Positions 1-10,087 of a DNA stretch of 64,000 nt are shown here, one piece after another (position 1 is the stretch's first letter; every line of letters starts with the position of its first letter). The notes below the pieces were generated by a model. It worked only from the letters and a program-made list of their open reading frames with translations. It did no database searches and was not told the origin of the DNA. Location of the stretch: assembly GCA_040285825.1 (NCBI GenBank), contig JAUPSS010000004.1, positions 2,026,550-2,090,549 on the forward strand, given 5' to 3'. The translations under genes and the position numbers were made by a program. The DNA is from Eukaryota sp. TZLM1-RC (Eukaryota; Metamonada: BaSk clade).

Positions 1-3000
1 CAGTTTAGAATAAGAGAGGGCAGTGAAGAAAGTGTTAGATTAGCGTTTGAAACACGATGGTTTTCAATAAATAAATGTTCAATAAAAGATACTAATTGTG
101 AGTAGTCATCATTAATTAATTGGTAAATTTGTGAAAATTCAGATGATTTACTTTTCTTATGGAATCGTCTCAAATATTCTAATCCAACATCAACTGACTG
201 ACATCTATTTTTACAACGTTTGATCCCTTCTAATCTGTCAGAAGGCTCAAATGTAAGCACCATTGAAATATTTGCAAATTCTCTACCAAACCAACTTGCA
301 AGATCAGATGAATAATTCAGAGCCGTGACATGCTGCAAAAACATATTTTCAGAAATATTTAAATTTTGCAAAACCTGTGATTCTGAACGGCTAATTAATG
401 AACTCAATTTTTGTAATAATGGAATATTGGCAGAAAAAGAACCAGAAATATTACTGAGAAACTGAGAAATAAAAAATGCCAATTTAATTCTCTCTAAATC
501 ATAAACATCTTTAAAATTGAATAATTCAAAATTAATTAATTCAGTAGACATTAATTGATCAAGGCTTGGTAAAATAGAACAAGTATCATTTGACAAATCA
601 TTGCAAAGTGCTTCGGCTAAATGACTTCCCTCTTTAACAATTAATTCAGATAAAAGATTAGTTAAATCTTCCTTATTATTTGAATAAGGTTTCTGAATAT
701 TGCGGTTTAAGCAGATTGTCTGAATAGAATTGGAAACAACTTGGACTTCAGCAATGTAATGTTTTGTGTTAAAGCTATTGAATAATAAATAGACCAAATC
801 ATTAGAATTAAATGCAGAAATTACAGAATCAATGGAATCATTATCTGAAAAACCAAAATTATAAACCATATTCGCAAGATTCTCTTCATGGGAAACATTT
901 AAGGAATTCTCTGGTAGAGCAGAACAAGATTTAATATTCTCAGTGATTACATCAATGGTACTTGATAACGATTCAAATTCCGACCCTAATTGGGTAATAA
1001 AAGGAGGAGTAATAGACAAATTTGTGAATTGATTTGAAAAAGAATTGAACTTATCTATTAAATAAATAAATTCATTCTTCAGGGATAAACAGCTATTGTA
1101 TGGGACTGTTTCTGAATCAGATATTTCAGCTAAAACTCGAAGTAAATCGTCAAATGTTGCATAAAGATTACGATGAACAATGAGAAACTTTCGCTCTAAA
1201 TCTTTGGCAGAATTCAATTGACTTTTGAGAGCTTTTTCTGACTTTTCTTGAATTTCTAGGTTTTCTTGTAATTTCTTGCTACTTTTGAGCGATGCCACCC
1301 CCCAATTTGAGCTAGATTGATAGCTTTCAGTGAGCTCTTGCTTGTCAATGGAAATTTTACGTCGAAGTTTACGAATTTGAATTTCAGGAACAATGGAATT
1401 AACACAAATAAACAAAGAATTATCCGTACAAAGATTAAAATCAGTACACATAGTAACCAATAGTCCTTCTTGAAGTGATTGAATCACGTGATTCTGAGCC
1501 GAATTAATTTCAGTTCTCGCTTGACGAATTTTTTGGACAACTCCGGACACAGAAATCGTGGTGTATCTATTGACAAAATGTAATGATCCAGTAGCAACAA
1601 TACTGAAAATTTCCAAAATTTTAGACTCCACAGTACAATTTCCAATCATTGATTTTTCACAATCAGTTAAAAATTCAAATTTTTGGATTAAAACATTAAT
1701 AAATTCAGGGGAAAATTCAACTGAGCCAGACAAAGATTCGACAACTTCCCTAGCTTTACTAATGACGTCATCAGACCATTTTGAGAGTTCAGATATTAAA
1801 TCTGCCACATGTTGCTGACGTTCCTCGAATTTTAATAGCTTTGTTTTGATGGATGGAAGCTTTTCAGTGGTAATGTTAACCTTGCCTTCTGAAATTTCTA
1901 ATGCTTTACAAACTGTATTGTCCAAACTTTCTCCAAATTTTGACAGTGGTTCAGTGAGCCTATTGATGTAGGAGAAGAGCTCACGTCGTAAACTAGATAG
2001 TCCATCATTTAATTCATTAATTTCAGAGAGAATTCTTCTATTTTTCAAAAAGAAATCAGAATTAATACTATACAAGCAACTACAAGAATCACCATCTGAA
2101 AATACACAATGACTCGAACAGCATTTAAACTCAAGGTTATGGAGTAATGGCGCCAAAGTTGACAAAATTTCAAAAAATTTACCAACCACAAGTGATAATT
2201 TTTCTGTATAAACTGATTGAGTATTTTGATTTCTAACGACTTCTTCTAATTTTGACCTCTTTGACGAAACATTGCCGACAGTGGAAGCTAGAAGGGAGCC
2301 AATACTAGAAACAGAAATGCCAGAGTCCAGATCAAAATTTTCCACTAAATTTTTAGACATTTTTGAAAAAGATAGACTAGTTGAGTTGAGTAAATGATCA
2401 AATTTCTGCAAAACTTCAAGCAAGTCCTGGGCACTAAATTCTTTACTTTCCAAGTTCTTCAGCAAATTATTAATAAAGTTACAAACAAATGGAGTGGAAT
2501 AAATCGTCATGAAATAATTGTTTAATTCAGCAAATTTGGTTGAATCTGGTGTAAGTGTGGTGGACATAGAGATTTGGTCAGAAAGGCTCGTGACGTCACC
2601 AATCAAAGTTGAAACATCAACAATCATTTTGGTGGCCTCTTCCAACTCAAGAATGAAATTTTCATTGAAAAATTCATCAGATGCTAGTAAATCAGATAAT
2701 GCAGCGGCATCAGCAGAAAGTTTAGTTAAATGTTGAAAAACAGATAAATCTTCATCCTTGAACATTTTGATCAGCAAATTCCGAACAATAACATCTAGAG
2801 GGCTTTTAAACCTGGAAATAACACTAGAATCAGACTCATAATCATGCTTAAACAGTTGGTTTAAGTGATGAATCAAAGAACCACATTCATCATTACAAAA
2901 AACAATGGTTTTGCGCACCCTTTCAATCAAAAAGATTAAGACCTTTTCCAAGTTGATTTCATCAGAAACAATAGATTGTTTGGTTTTGATTTCCGTTAGT

Positions 3001-6000
3001 TCAGGCAGCACATTACTTAATTGAGTAATTAATGGATATAAAGGATGTGCAGGGAAAGTGTTAAATAAATCCAAAGGAAACTCAGAAACAGATGAGTTGC
3101 TGGAAAGTAAGTCGACAACAGATAGTAAATACTTGGAGATTGAGTCGTCTAAATTCTTCTTCAGCACGTCAACATTTTGAGCTTCGGCTTCTGCTGACTC
3201 TATTTTATTAAGTAAATTCTCAGATTCACTTTCTGTAAATCTAATCTTTTCAACTTCTTGAGTTAAAAATTCAGAATTACCTTGAGGTAAATGTTTCCTG
3301 AACTGAAAAATAGAACCCTTACCAATAGCAAGCAAATAACGCAGATATTCAAACAATGGGGCATAATAAGAATAATTGAGAAAATATTCATTACTTGTAA
3401 TTGCGGAATAGAGATCAGAGAAGAGATCAGTTGCTAATGATGACGTGTCATTTGCCAAAATTTTGTGATAATTCCATTTAGAATCTGAAACCAAATCCAA
3501 AGTTAGTTGATTTAGCACATTGTTTTTAAACATTTGATATTGATAAATGAGCGAATCAGATAAAGAAACAAAATGCTCTTTGGAAGCAGTTTCATTCTTC
3601 AAAAAGCACTTAATTAGATTAGTATAAGATTCTGCTACAATAGCATATGAAAAAGCATCAAATAAATTAGGATTATTGTTAATATTATTATCATTAATTC
3701 TTTTGAATTCAGTTAAAGTTTCCAAAACTGTTTGATTAAACCTTTGGATTGCAGGTGCAGAAGCTTCCATAAATGCCACGTGATCGATTGACTTGATGAT
3801 GTGATCATTGGCGTCTTTGATTTTAGTAAATACATCACAAACTAAATCATTTAATTTGGATAAATCGTAGTTGGGAACAGACCCAAATAATTTAACAAAT
3901 CTTAATAAGGCAGACTTAAAAACAGAAACCAAATCAGCAAGCTTTCGTAAATTGATTGATGGTTCTTGATTAGTATCAGTGTGAACGTGATCAACATCAC
4001 GTGATAGCCCGCTCAAAAGGGAAGAAAGTCGTGAGAATTCAGCAGAAACTTGACCAACAGTCGATGACTCCACTAGTCCATTATAAACATTACTGATTCC
4101 TGTTAAACTGTTTTCAAAAGATTTAATAACCAAACTTGACAAATTAATCTTATAAAAGTAATTAGATTCATTAATCTCTTGTGTTAATTGGCAAGCTTCC
4201 TCACTCAAAGCCTGTTTTTCGGGCAATTTACTGGTAATATCCTCAAATACTTTGCTTAAACATAGTAAATCTTCTAATGAAAAATTATCCCTAAAACAAA
4301 ATCCTTTGAATTCTTGAAACTTTGAAGTGCAAAAGGAAATTAAGTCAGTTGAAATATTATCCAATTCTGAAAAAATGTATTCGCAGCTATCAATCGAATC
4401 TCTTCGGATTTTAGCGGCAATTAATCTTCTTTCGGCAACCTTAGATAGGTCAGAAAGAATGTTCTTGAGCTCTTCAACATCATCATACCCATTCTTTTCC
4501 AAATATTGTATTCCATTTTCTATAACATCCTTCTTTTGGTTAAATTCAACTGCAAAAGATTCCAAATACTCTGGAGACAACAACTCAACAACAATTCCTT
4601 CTGGTAAGCTTAAAGAACCACCCAAATACGACAGCCTATTCTTAACAACCAAGGAAATGAAGTTTGTCGTTACCCCATTGCTAGAATCTTGGGGTAAAAC
4701 TAAATCAGTGTCTGTTGCAAATGAAGATATGATTGTGGAAAAAGATTGAATAATTGATGGAAGGTCAAAAAGAATTTTTTCTAGATTTTGGGCCAAGTCT
4801 TCCGTTTTTGAACTAATCACGTGATCAGAGTCCAAGACTTTCCTTGACTTTGATAGGATCAAGCTAGTTTTTAACCTACTCCAAATGTCGACACTTTCCG
4901 TAATCAGAGGAGTAATTTCAGTAAGTTTTGTGAATAAACTACTGGCTGGAGAAATAGTATTTGAAAAAACTTCAGAAAATTCATCCAAAGAACAAGTAAG
5001 ACTAGAATAAATATCTTCAGCTTGATCGAGAGTGTTTTCGTCCAATTCAGAAACTTGTAAATCTAGATAAGAAATAGACTCATTAATTAAATCAACCAAC
5101 TCTAAATAAAAGCTGGTTTCACATACTGATTCAAAAGAACTTCGCAACAAATTAATAATCTCATCAAAGGAACTTGGACAGCTATCCGGTAAAGGTTTTT
5201 TTAACAAAGTAAATGCAATTCGAACCTTTGAAATTAATTCACTTAAAGTCTTGCAACCGTTAATGACTCTGTATAATCTTGTAGAGAGATTGGATAAGTC
5301 AGATTTTAATTCAGATATAGAACTATTGTGGGTAGAGATTTGGGGTAAATAATGGTGAGATGACGTGACAAGGTCAAAAATGCCGAGCTTTTCGAAAATT
5401 TGAACCGCTCTGTTATTTAAAACAGTAGAAAATTCATTAAAATTAGATAAATTATCCATGATAGCTGAAGAACATGACAATTCATCAATCAAATCTCTGC
5501 ATTGACCAACTCTGGAAATCACGTGACCAATCAAAACTGATTGACTAGTTGCCGGTTTGAAACCCTGACTTGCTGAGTGAATAATGGTGGCTAGGATCAA
5601 TCCACACCTTGGAGATGCAATAACTTCACTGGAAATTTCTTCATATACCTCAGGAAGCATACCACTCCAAGTGAGTATGTAAAGTGCAGTGGAGAGAGGG
5701 TCGTTCATGGCTGAGGGAGTCAGAGGGAGTAAGTGCCAGGAATAGGAGATGGCTACGTAGAGGAAAGGAAGACCATTGCGTTGGGTGAGATCAGTGGGGT
5801 TGAGGACCGTTAAGCCAAAGGGACGGCAACATTTATCAAAGAAAGATAAAACTTCAGTGGAATCATTATGAAGGTAGTTAAAATGATGAAAAAGAAAGAG
5901 TGAAAAGGTGGAATCATCATGGATAAAAGGAAGGTCTTGAACATCAAAACTTAGGAAAGATGAAACAGATGGACAATCATCTATCGGAGGAGTGTAAGAA

Positions 6001-6152
6001 TTAAGTAAAGCAGATAACGAGGAAGGGGCATCAACACTTATGTGGCGCATACTAGTGGTTATAACATTGATAAGGCACTGAACTTTCTCATCGACATCAT
6101 GGAAGGTATCACATCTTAGAGAAAGACCCCATGTGAATAGTAGTTGTAGCAT
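1..6152 (-). CDS. Giant helical cytoskeletal-type protein (partial, C-terminus beyond left edge)
   Basis: One uninterrupted minus-strand frame runs from ATG at 6152 to the window edge, about 2,050 codons without a stop. Residues about 1-150 weakly resemble a calponin-homology fold: a segment near residues 98-140 has the helix pattern of a CH domain C-terminal half (VLNPTDL followed by a hydrophobic helix). The rest is low-complexity, Ser/Leu/Asn/Asp/Glu-rich and predicted almost entirely helical, like spectrin- or dystonin-type rods, with no other recognisable domain. A small Cys/His cluster lies near 2060-2130. Several apparent plus-strand ORFs inside are shadows. The start is the first ATG after the 87 bp spacer from the divergent DRC2 gene. 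A cytoskeletal role is inference; the open frame is certain. Confidence 0.8.
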   Translation of the reverse strand, partial: MLQLLFTWGLSLRCDTFHDVDEKVQCLINVITTSMRHISVDAPSSLSALLNSYTPPIDDCPSVSSFLSFDVQDLPFIHDDSTFSLFLFHHFNYLHNDSTEVLSFFDKCCRPFGLTVLNPTDLTQRNGLPFLYVAISYSWHLLPLTPSAMNDPLSTALYILTWSGMLPEVYEEISSEVIASPRCGLILATIIHSASQGFKPATSQSVLIGHVISRVGQCRDLIDELSCSSAIMDNLSNFNEFSTVLNNRAVQIFEKLGIFDLVTSSHHYLPQISTHNSSISELKSDLSNLSTRLYRVINGCKTLSELISKVRIAFTLLKKPLPDSCPSSFDEIINLLRSSFESVCETSFYLELVDLINESISYLDLQVSELDENTLDQAEDIYSSLTCSLDEFSEVFSNTISPASSLFTKLTEITPLITESVDIWSRLKTSLILSKSRKVLDSDHVISSKTEDLAQNLEKILFDLPSIIQSFSTIISSFATDTDLVLPQDSSNGVTTNFISLVVKNRLSYLGGSLSLPEGIVVELLSPEYLESFAVEFNQKKDVIENGIQYLEKNGYDDVEELKNILSDLSKVAERRLIAAKIRRDSIDSCEYIFSELDNISTDLISFCTSKFQEFKGFCFRDNFSLEDLLCLSKVFEDITSKLPEKQALSEEACQLTQEINESNYFYKINLSSLVIKSFENSLTGISNVYNGLVESSTVGQVSAEFSRLSSLLSGLSRDVDHVHTDTNQEPSINLRKLADLVSVFKSALLRFVKLFGSVPNYDLSKLNDLVCDVFTKIKDANDHIIKSIDHVAFMEASAPAIQRFNQTVLETLTEFKRINDNNINNNPNLFDAFSYAIVAESYTNLIKCFLKNETASKEHFVSLSDSLIYQYQMFKNNVLNQLTLDLVSDSKWNYHKILANDTSSLATDLFSDLYSAITSNEYFLNYSYYAPLFEYLRYLLAIGKGSIFQFRKHLPQGNSEFLTQEVEKIRFTESESENLLNKIESAEAEAQNVDVLKKNLDDSISKYLLSVVDLLSSNSSVSEFPLDLFNTFPAHPLYPLITQLSNVLPELTEIKTKQSIVSDEINLEKVLIFLIERVRKTIVFCNDECGSLIHHLNQLFKHDYESDSSVISRFKSPLDVIVRNLLIKMFKDEDLSVFQHLTKLSADAAALSDLLASDEFFNENFILELEEATKMIVDVSTLIGDVTSLSDQISMSTTLTPDSTKFAELNNYFMTIYSTPFVCNFINNLLKNLESKEFSAQDLLEVLQKFDHLLNSTSLSFSKMSKNLVENFDLDSGISVSSIGSLLASTVGNVSSKRSKLEEVVRNQNTQSVYTEKLSLVVGKFFEILSTLAPLLHNLEFKCCSSHCVFSDGDSCSCLYSINSDFFLKNRRILSEINELNDGLSSLRRELFSYINRLTEPLSKFGESLDNTVCKALEISEGKVNITTEKLPSIKTKLLKFEERQQHVADLISELSKWSDDVISKAREVVESLSGSVEFSPEFINVLIQKFEFLTDCEKSMIGNCTVESKILEIFSIVATGSLHFVNRYTTISVSGVVQKIRQARTEINSAQNHVIQSLQEGLLVTMCTDFNLCTDNSLFICVNSIVPEIQIRKLRRKISIDKQELTESYQSSSNWGVASLKSSKKLQENLEIQEKSEKALKSQLNSAKDLERKFLIVHRNLYATFDDLLRVLAEISDSETVPYNSCLSLKNEFIYLIDKFNSFSNQFTNLSITPPFITQLGSEFESLSSTIDVITENIKSCSALPENSLNVSHEENLANMVYNFGFSDNDSIDSVISAFNSNDLVYLLFNSFNTKHYIAEVQVVSNSIQTICLNRNIQKPYSNNKEDLTNLLSELIVKEGSHLAEALCNDLSNDTCSILPSLDQLMSTELINFELFNFKDVYDLERIKLAFFISQFLSNISGSFSANIPLLQKLSSLISRSESQVLQNLNISENMFLQHVTALNYSSDLASWFGREFANISMVLTFEPSDRLEGIKRCKNRCQSVDVGLEYLRRFHKKSKSSEFSQIYQLINDDYSQLVSFIEHLFIENHRVSNANLTLSSLPSLILN

Positions 6153-6239
6153 AATATCTGATAATTGGAAATGGTAGAAATTTCTTTACCAGATTTTTTA
6201 CTATAATTTCTTCACTTATATCAAACTTAATACCACTTA
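6153..6239. promoter_or_regulatory. Short bidirectional promoter region
   Basis: Only 87 bp separate the divergent start codons of the giant protein and DRC2, so both promoters must lie here or inside the coding starts. A TTCA lies 26 nt before the DRC2 ATG (A at 6214), matching the spacing seen at other genes in this window. Confidence 0.5.
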
Positions 6240-7595
6240 ATGGAACTTGGAAAGGCTAAGAAAGGTTCCAAAAAGAAGGGCAAGAAGGGTGCCAAAAAGG
6301 CTGCCCCAACAGTTGACCCTGAAGTAGAACGGCGTAACAAACAGGAAGCACTTCGTCTTAAGCTTAAGGACCGTCTCTCTGCTCTAGAAAAAGCATCTAG
6401 AATCAACAAACTTAAAGTTGAAGAAGGTTGGAAAGAGTTAATGCGTGTCCGCAAAGCTGAATCCTTACGTACAGAACTAGAACAACTAGCGTCTCTCCAT
6501 GAACTGCGGGTAGACTCCAAGGATGCCCTTATCTCTTCTTTGGATCGTGAACTCGATGTGGCTGAGGAAATGTATTCAGATGCACACAGGAGCCATCTTC
6601 GTAATATAGATCTTCTTCTGGAACTTCAAAGGGACTCTGTTCAAAGGTTGGAAAACACTTTTAATTCTGATATAGGAGGACTTAAAGAAAGATATAATGA
6701 AGAACGTAAAGAGATTTTAGCTAATCACGAAGCTCTCAAACAGTCTATTTTGGAGTCTATGGAGACTATGGAAGCTGAGTTCAAAGAATACGAAACCCAG
6801 AGCCGACAACATTTCGAGGAGGTTTTTCAAGCTGAAAAAGACAAGCACACTGAGGAATTTAACGTTCAAAAGATAACCCTTGAAGCTGCGTTAGATGACT
6901 TGAAGACATCAGCTACAGAGGCCTACACACAATACAGGTCCGCCACAGACCAAACACAGAGTCAGTATCAGAAGCTACTGGAAAGGGATAAAATGAATCA
7001 AAAAAGATTAGTCTTACAAGGTCAACACATGAAAAAGCTCACGGATCAGATCAGTTCTTGGAAGGCAAAAATTTCAACGTCAAAAGCTGATTATACTCGA
7101 AAATTTGAAGAATTAGCGACTGAAAAAGCTCAAATTCAAAAACATTTTAGAAGATTGAGAAACAGAATCCAAAATTTCAGGTCGTCAGAAAAAGAACGAT
7201 TATCAAGTCTGTCTCAAAGTGCAAGAAACTGCATCGATTTGCTTTCTACTTATGTCGAATTGGGTGAATCAACTGTTAAAATAGCCCAGATTTGCCACAA
7301 GCTGGAAACCCAAAATGAACAACACTCGCCATTCTATGCCAACTTGGACGAATACGAAGATGTGGAAATTGGACAAACCCTCGACATTGTTCCTGAAATG
7401 GACAGGTTCTATCAACGGCATAACAAGGTTTTAGTTGAAACTGTGGCCTTGAGAAAGGAAGAAGAGAGGTTATTAGAGGAGAATTCAAAGTTGAAATCAA
7501 TTTTGGAACAATATCTGTCTGCAATATCGGTTAATGATGATGTTTTGGCAAATGATAATCCATTATTAACAGTAAATTCATTAAAAGGAGTGTAG
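6240..7595 (+). CDS. DRC2: Dynein regulatory complex subunit 2 (CCDC65/FAP250)
   Basis: 451 aa, close to the usual DRC2 length. The N-terminus is Lys-rich (KKGKKGAKK), followed by a long coiled coil with family landmarks: the NKLKVEEGWKELMR block near residue 60, the RSHLRNIDLLLELQ block near 118-131, and a conserved C-terminus (RFYQRHNKVL, then LEENSKLKSILEQYLSAISV and NPLLTVN). DRC2 pairs with DRC4/DRC1 in the nexin-dynein regulatory complex that links outer doublets and controls dynein arms of motile 9+2 axonemes. Its presence means the organism builds motile flagella. ATG at 6240 is the first in frame. Intronless. AATAAA signals lie 60-80 nt after the stop. Confidence 0.93.
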   Translation: MELGKAKKGSKKKGKKGAKKAAPTVDPEVERRNKQEALRLKLKDRLSALEKASRINKLKVEEGWKELMRVRKAESLRTELEQLASLHELRVDSKDALISSLDRELDVAEEMYSDAHRSHLRNIDLLLELQRDSVQRLENTFNSDIGGLKERYNEERKEILANHEALKQSILESMETMEAEFKEYETQSRQHFEEVFQAEKDKHTEEFNVQKITLEAALDDLKTSATEAYTQYRSATDQTQSQYQKLLERDKMNQKRLVLQGQHMKKLTDQISSWKAKISTSKADYTRKFEELATEKAQIQKHFRRLRNRIQNFRSSEKERLSSLSQSARNCIDLLSTYVELGESTVKIAQICHKLETQNEQHSPFYANLDEYEDVEIGQTLDIVPEMDRFYQRHNKVLVETVALRKEEERLLEENSKLKSILEQYLSAISVNDDVLANDNPLLTVNSLKGV

Positions 7596-7710
7596 TTTAA
7601 GTGTGTTTTGTACATTAATATTGTATTATAATTGTTAGTTACACGTTTGCATAGAATAAAGGATTATTTTAATAAAGGAAACCTGTGTTTATTGTGTGAA
7701 TCTGTACAGT
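7596..7710. terminator. Convergent 3' ends with AATAAA signals
   Basis: The 115 bp between the DRC2 stop and the stop of the minus-strand small ORF contain AATAAA at 7655-7660 and 7671-7676 on the plus strand, suitable as DRC2 polyadenylation signals. Confidence 0.5.
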
Positions 7711-8001
7711 TTATTCTGATGTCTCAGATAGTTCCTCTAACTCCTGATCAGAATCTACTTGTTGAGAGCGTGCTTTGTGTATACAATGACTGAACTTTTG
7801 ATACTGTTGTCTGATGGAAGATCGTAGGTTGTTGATAGGTGTACATGATTCTGGTGCAAAGACTATTACTGCAGAGGTTGCCGCAACAATAGCAGACACT
7901 GTAAGGAGTTTGGAGAGCCTACCCATGGGTAATAAAGAAATATCCGACTTTGTGAAATTGATTTTGCAACCAGATTCCATTCCTCCACCGCTTTTTTTCA
8001 T
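7711..8001 (-). CDS. Small single-pass membrane protein, hypothetical
   Basis: 96 aa from ATG at 8001. One hydrophobic segment (LLTVSAIVAATSAVIVF, residues about 32-48) is followed by a polar, basic, then acidic tail rich in Glu and Ser. No family recognised. It sits between convergent DRC2 and co-oriented GLE1-like, in a gap that would otherwise be empty, and a plus-strand ORF over the same bases (7814-8014) is a competing reading. Real gene status is plausible rather than shown. Confidence 0.4.
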   Translation of the reverse strand: MKKSGGGMESGCKINFTKSDISLLPMGRLSKLLTVSAIVAATSAVIVFAPESCTPINNLRSSIRQQYQKFSHCIHKARSQQVDSDQELEELSETSE

Positions 8002-8214
8002 GATGTTGTTTTAATGGAACATTCATAACGGATAATGGATGGCTGACACCATACAAGACTACCATTGTGACAAAGACAAGATGAACAAGCAAAAACAACA
8101 TGAGATATTTATTCAGAAACAAGTAAAGATAAACTGGTTACAAATCAATAAAACAATGAGAATATGTACAAAAAAGTAGAAAAAGTCATAAAAACTAGTC
8201 AAATAAAGAAATGA

Positions 8215-9480
8215 CTAACTCAAACTATTAAGCACTTCGTCTTTAAAGTGAGGATTAGAATGAAACTTTGACAGAAAGTCTTCAAGATTCTTCGTGACTG
8301 ATGAAGATGTATCACTGTTAGGTATAGATGCAAATTTAGGCAAAACAAATTCTTCTACAAATAAAACTAATTTTTTAAATTGGTTCTTATAAATATTAAT
8401 TAATTTCCAGCTAGACATTTTCAAACAAGAGGATAAGAAAAGCCCTGCATAATCATTACTTAAAGACAACCAACTTAAACCAGATAAAAGTGACCAAAGT
8501 TTTGAATAATCAGCTGAAACTAATAAAAAAGCAACATAAAAATAGCATAAAGAATGATTAATTGCACTTCTTCCAGTAATTATTAAAGGAATAGTTAAAG
8601 GTTCATCACTATAAAATTTTGTTAGTAGGCACATTTTAAATCTATTTACCATCCCCTTTATAGAATTAAATGCTGGATTATTTATCAAATCACGAACAAA
8701 TAAGGCTAAATGAACAGCAAAACCATAATCAGCTTCACTAATTCTTTGTTCAGCTAAACTAAATAAAACAGAAGCAAGTTCAAAAGACACTGCTCTTGAA
8801 GCATTGGACTTGGAATTGGCATCAGTTACTTTGCTGAGACAAGATTGAATTATATTGGAAATAATATAAACAATATTACTTGATGTAGAATTGGTGATAT
8901 TTTGATGAGATAAGTGAGAAGACAGTAGAGAAAATTCATTTGAATAAAATTGTTTGATTTCGTCTAATGGGACATTACTCATGGCTTTATTGACCTTTGC
9001 CACGTCATCACTTGCCGATGTTGACAGACTTTCTAGTTGGGTAATAACACCAGGTGGAGGTTCAATATGTTTGACTTCTGACGACTTCTTGATTGAAGCT
9101 GACAACGCTGGTGGTGAAGGTGATCTAGATGGAGACACAGAAGGTTTGTCTGGCTCTGTAATAGTTTGGGGAAAGGAAAAGGAAAAACTTGACTCAGTTG
9201 GTTCTGCTTTAGGTTGGGGAACTTGCTCAGGTTTGGGCTTCTCTGAAGGTGGTTTATCAGAGAAGGAAGTGGTGAAAACGGTAGTTCTTGACGGAGAAGG
9301 AGACGTAAAGGATGGAACAAACGAAGGGGTTTTTTGTTTTGTTTTTGATGGTTCGGAAGTGGTTGAGGGTGGTTTTGAATCAATGGTGGAATTAGGTTTA
9401 GGAAGAGGTTTATTGAGAAAAAATGATGAAGGTTGTAAGGGTTTAGGGGACACAAATGGAGGTGGAGCCTTGCATTTCAT
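8215..9480 (-). CDS. GLE1-like mRNA export factor
   Basis: 421 aa. The N-terminal 150 residues are Pro/Ser/Lys-rich and disordered, with a short SFSFSFP stretch recalling nucleoporin-type repeats. Residues about 230-390 are helical and follow the order of the GLE1 C-terminal HEAT-like domain: the block ending ADYGFAVHLALFVRDLI, then MVNRFKMCLLTKFY, then a long helix with WSLLSGLSWL, then INIYKNQFKKLVLFVEEFVLPKF, which matches the GLE1 'YxxQFxKLL...I...YFP' segment. GLE1 works at the cytoplasmic face of the nuclear pore with DBP5 and IP6 in mRNA release. Similarity is by pattern, not high identity. The usual N-terminal coiled coil is absent, making this shorter than human GLE1. Confidence 0.6.
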   Translation of the reverse strand: MKCKAPPPFVSPKPLQPSSFFLNKPLPKPNSTIDSKPPSTTSEPSKTKQKTPSFVPSFTSPSPSRTTVFTTSFSDKPPSEKPKPEQVPQPKAEPTESSFSFSFPQTITEPDKPSVSPSRSPSPPALSASIKKSSEVKHIEPPPGVITQLESLSTSASDDVAKVNKAMSNVPLDEIKQFYSNEFSLLSSHLSHQNITNSTSSNIVYIISNIIQSCLSKVTDANSKSNASRAVSFELASVLFSLAEQRISEADYGFAVHLALFVRDLINNPAFNSIKGMVNRFKMCLLTKFYSDEPLTIPLIITGRSAINHSLCYFYVAFLLVSADYSKLWSLLSGLSWLSLSNDYAGLFLSSCLKMSSWKLINIYKNQFKKLVLFVEEFVLPKFASIPNSDTSSSVTKNLEDFLSKFHSNPHFKDEVLNSLS

Positions 9481-9589
9481 GTGTAAGAACTCTGATTATA
9501 GGGGCAGTTGCTAATTGGCTGTTATTTTTAAGGTGAAAATCATCCATTCACAATTAATTTGAATTTCAAAACTTGAAATTGCAATCAGC
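9481..9589. promoter_or_regulatory. Divergent intergenic spacer
   Basis: 109 bp between the GLE1-like start (minus) and the small plus ORF at 9590. AT-rich, no recognised element beyond a TTCA 22 nt before 9590. Confidence 0.3.
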
Positions 9590-9892
9590 ATGTCAGACAT
9601 ATCTCAGCGAGATTCTCCTGACATTTCACATTCTTCTAACATCATGCCGCAAAACGAGAAAAAAGACAACGAGGTAACGGGCCCAGTTCCCACCTCCTCC
9701 TTCAACCTGTTCTTCACAGAACAGCAGAGTATTTCCTCTCGAACTCCTCAGTCGGGAACAGTTATCCTGCTTTACATGAACAAACGGAAGGTCAGAGCTT
9801 TGATTTCCTATTGGAATCGTCGTTCTGATCCTTCCGTGGGGGTAGAGTATATCATTTTTTTGAGACATCATGTGAGTCATGATATGTCATGA
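9590..9892 (+). CDS. Hypothetical protein, possibly a truncated gene
   Basis: 100 aa from ATG 9590, divergent from the GLE1-like gene. It is Ser/Gln/Asn-rich at the start, then has a short segment VILLYMNKRKVRALISYWNRR that looks like folded protein. No family recognised. The frame ends just before a repeat-rich stretch, so this may be the 5' part of a gene broken by repeat insertion, or a first exon. An antisense ORF overlaps it. Confidence 0.35.
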   Translation: MSDISQRDSPDISHSSNIMPQNEKKDNEVTGPVPTSSFNLFFTEQQSISSRTPQSGTVILLYMNKRKVRALISYWNRRSDPSVGVEYIIFLRHHVSHDMS

Positions 9893-9930
9893 TATGCTGT
9901 TGAATCAGCCATGGTCATAAACACCTTGAA

Positions 9931-10087
9931 TATGGGATGTTATTTTTGTTTATGTTTTGTTTAGAATTGCTATTTTGATGTTTTTGAGTTTGTTGTTTTT
10001 TGTGGTTTAGGTACTTGCACTTTAGATATGGGATGTTTTTCTTGTTTATGTTGTGCCTTAAAGTGTTATTTTGATAATGTTTAGTTT
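9931..10087. repeat. Imperfect tandem repeat, period about 95 bp
   Basis: The block beginning ATATGGGATG at 9931 recurs at 10026 (ATATGGGATG, then TTTTTCTTGTTTATG and GTTATTTTGAT in the same order). About 1.6 units, T-rich, noncoding. Confidence 0.6.

Noticed and set aside
1558-4749. Three plus-strand ORFs of 72-140 aa
   Set aside because: All lie antisense inside the giant minus-strand frame, which is open over the whole region.
8954-9514. 186-aa plus-strand ORF rich in Gly, Asp and Glu
   Set aside because: Exact antisense of the Pro/Ser-rich N-terminus of the GLE1-like gene; composition is what a shadow frame would give.
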